The notes beneath the pieces are model-generated. The model had not been told where the DNA came from and did no database searches. It saw only the letters and a program-made list of their open reading frames with translations. Positions 8,774-10,521 of a stretch of 10,521 bases of DNA are shown here, one piece after another. Origin of the DNA: Isohypsibius dastychi (lineage: Eukaryota > Tardigrada > Eutardigrada > Parachela > Isohypsibiidae); the NCBI GenBank assembly GCA_034696485.1, contig JAQIWT010001513.1, positions 1 to 10,521 on the forward strand. The letters run 5' to 3'. Each line of letters begins with the position of its first letter. Position 1 is the stretch's first letter. Made by a program: the position numbers and the translations under genes.

Positions 8774-9371
8774 TGCGATCCCTGTAGAATCTGACGTCTC
8801 TCAGGACTTCTGTTGAAGTGCGGCTTGAACGGTCTACGACCCTGGGGTTCACAACTGTAGCCAGGAATGCACAGTGCACGTACTGGGGTACAGGTTGAGA
8901 ACACGCGGCAGGTTGAACTGTTCACAAAGTCCCTCTGTTGTTATAACAAATGATGAGAATGTATCTACACAAAAATAGTCTTGTGGAGCAGGCACTCTAA
9001 GACCTGCCCAATATATCACTGTGGTTATCTGGTTTGAACTTGACCGATTGGCTTGAAATATATGATCTTGATTCCTCATCTTTTAGCTTTTGCATGTCGT
9101 CGAGTCAAATGCAAAATATTCACTGTCTACTGTGGCATGCTTTTCGTCTATGGTACTGGTAAGTGAAGAGGAGCCGTCTAACAGGTCTGGTTATATTTTC
9201 AAAACTGCTATATCATAAGATAAATGCTCCTTCTGCCGTCAATCTCATCGTTTGCATAAAGATAAGAAAAATGTTCTCAAAAAAACATGGCTTGATGCCA
9301 AAACAGCAGAATTCGAAAACATGATATTTCAGGGCATTCTTGAGTCAGATATAGGCCTATAGTAGTGTCCA

Positions 9372-9396
9372 ATGGAGATGGAACGGAGGCGTAACC
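9372..9396 (-). other. Conserved 3' flanking block of copy D
   Basis: Minus-strand GGTTACGCCTCCGTTCCATC is about 80% identical to the block after copy C. It lies about 15-40 nt beyond the copy D stop. Further on, minus-strand AAATATCATGTT (about 9321-9332) also has a counterpart past copy B (about 2560), supporting homologous 3' flanks. Confidence 0.4.
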
Positions 9397-9411
9397 TTTC
9401 ACCACACCGTT

Positions 9412-10409
9412 TTACGCGACTAATCTAGATGTTCCATTCGGCGACATTTCGAACCAGAATGCTTGAGTTATGTCGTTCTTGCAGCCCGTTTTCCCGCGAA
9501 ACCCGCACGGAGGCTCATTCGGCGGTGGGAAATTTTGTGTTTGCCATGAAATCGGTCGAATTTTGCCCGCTTGGTCCAATGAAGGGGAAAGCGCTTTTGT
9601 TGTGGCCGAATAATCAATCACCGGCTACAAACACTCACATTTCCAACACGTACGGTAGAACTAAATAAGGTACAATCAACGTCCACCTGAAACAGTCCGG
9701 TGTCGGTGTCCATTTGATTCAAAGTCCAGTCTGATTCACGGTCTCCATTTGCATTGATGACGATGTTTCTACCCAGAATGACAAAGGTGCGGTTCCACAT
9801 CAGCTTGCTCAGAAACTGGCCATTACGGGGATCTCCGCCAGTTGTAATACTTTCATTCAGCACCTATGAACCACCGAATATCAGAAAACGGATGTTGGAA
9901 AAGAATTCAAATTTTTTTTTGTGTCTCGTTACAAATACTGACCGCTCCATAGATCATCAAAGCATCGTAATATGCCATCGCAAACGGGTTAACCTGCAAG
10001 ATCAGCTGTAGATGTCATCATACTAAAACACTTCACTCATGTAATCTCCTACCTCTTCATCTTGTTTATACTTATAACCGTAACGTTCTTCGGAAATGCG
10101 CTTAACCTCGGTGGTGAGATTCACGTATTCAGGCGATGACTCTCTCCGTAAAGAAATGGTGAACAGTGATCGGAATGCAAGACGAGCGACCTGCACGAAT
10201 GCATTCTGACAATCATTGCCCGAATACCCTTACTGCATCTCCGCAAACCAACCTCGTCCCTCCCGTCCGAATTGTTGGTATTCCATGTCAAGTTTACTGA
10301 AAAAATGGAGAAGTGCACCAACGTCAATGCACGTGATACTGGTCATCGCATACACCGTACCTCCAAAATAATATTTTGGAATTGCAGACATATCCAAAGC
10401 AAAGTACAC
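9412..10409 (-). CDS. Copy D (3' part): ANF-receptor ectodomain protein, exons 7-12
   Basis: Visible exons, in order: 10409-10361, 10296-10253, 10190-10053, 9993-9943, 9863-9687, 9624-9412. They encode the last 223 residues in one open frame, with the same phases as B and C and identical sizes for exons 8-12. Exons 1-6 lie beyond the right edge. The exon-7 start is the CAG|GTGTAC acceptor; no exon 6 is seen before the window ends. Conserved features: NLTWNTNN, the exon-9 ARLAFRSLF helix, AYYDALMIYGA, MWNRTF, NANGDRESDW, then ISWQTQNFPPPNEPPCGFRG with the cysteine pair. The GDPHDG motif of A and B reads GDPRNG here. The stop is TAA, where B and C have TGA. Intron 6 carries an inserted iterated repeat. 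As in the other copies, no membrane or cyclase exon follows. Confidence 0.82.
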
Positions 10410-10454
10410 CTGAAAAACAATTAGGTGAATCATAATCGTGAGTATGGTACTGCC

Positions 10455-10521
10455 TTGATTCGCCGAAACGACGATTTGCCGAAAAGACATTTTGCCGATT
10501 TTTTTAGCCGAATGGACTTTT
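10455..10521. repeat. Iterated GCCGAA-motif repeat in intron 6 of copy D
   Basis: Four units of a degenerate motif (TTYGCCGAAAMGACR) begin near 10459, 10475, 10491 and 10504, with GCCGA cores at 10462, 10478, 10494 and 10507. The array continues past the window edge. It is probably the end of a dispersed repeat or MITE inserted in intron 6, which would explain why exon 6 is not found about 50-60 nt upstream of exon 7 as in B and C. Confidence 0.55.

Larger units (their letters stand above)
8284..9411. other. Intergenic region between copy D and copy C
   Basis: It contains the copy C upstream block (8392-8460), a MITE-like element (8515-8773) and the copy D 3' block (9372-9396). A 76-codon minus-strand frame (8849-9079) has no start or features I recognise. 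No transmembrane or catalytic exon is visible, so copy D also appears to end after its ectodomain. Confidence 0.6.

Noticed and set aside
8849-9079. 76-codon minus-strand frame downstream of copy D, considered as a TM or tail exon
   Set aside because: No hydrophobic helix of TM length and no counterpart after copies B or C.

Overview
This is eukaryotic DNA, most likely from a small-genome invertebrate. All recognisable coding sequence is on the minus strand, split into short exons by GT-AG introns that are mostly 50-80 nt. Tardigrades fit best, because of the compact introns and a receptor-guanylate-cyclase-like family, but that is inference; another ecdysozoan or invertebrate is possible. 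There are no bacterial features.

The window holds a head-to-tail array of four paralogues, all transcribed right to left. Each encodes the ANF-receptor ligand-binding domain (the extracellular, periplasmic-binding-protein-like fold of natriuretic-peptide-receptor guanylate cyclases). From the right: copy D (9412-10409, 5' part beyond the window), copy C (5969-8283, complete), copy B (2643-4896, complete) and copy A (610-1902, a broken pseudogene). B and C can each be assembled by hand into 12 exons that keep one open frame, giving 484 and 483 residues: signal peptide, complete ligand-binding domain and a cysteine-containing juxtamembrane segment. Then comes a stop codon.

I see no transmembrane helix, kinase-homology or cyclase domain after any copy. 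The next gene starts only 0.7-1.1 kb further on. Read literally, the copies are secreted receptor ectodomains. However, in all four copies the stop lies inside a splice-donor-like GTRAA sequence, so they could instead be ectodomain cassettes spliced to distant membrane and catalytic exons.

Layout: 1-609 flank of copy A; 610-1902 pseudogene A, with exons 3-10 replaced by a GC-rich insert; 1903-2642 gap with conserved 5' and 3' flanking blocks; 2643-4896 copy B; 4897-5968 gap; 5969-8283 copy C; 8284-9411 gap with a MITE-like inverted-repeat element; 9412-10409 copy D exons 12-7; 10410-10521 intron 6 of D with an iterated GCCGAA motif. The blocks shared upstream of A, B and C suggest that each unit was duplicated with its own promoter.
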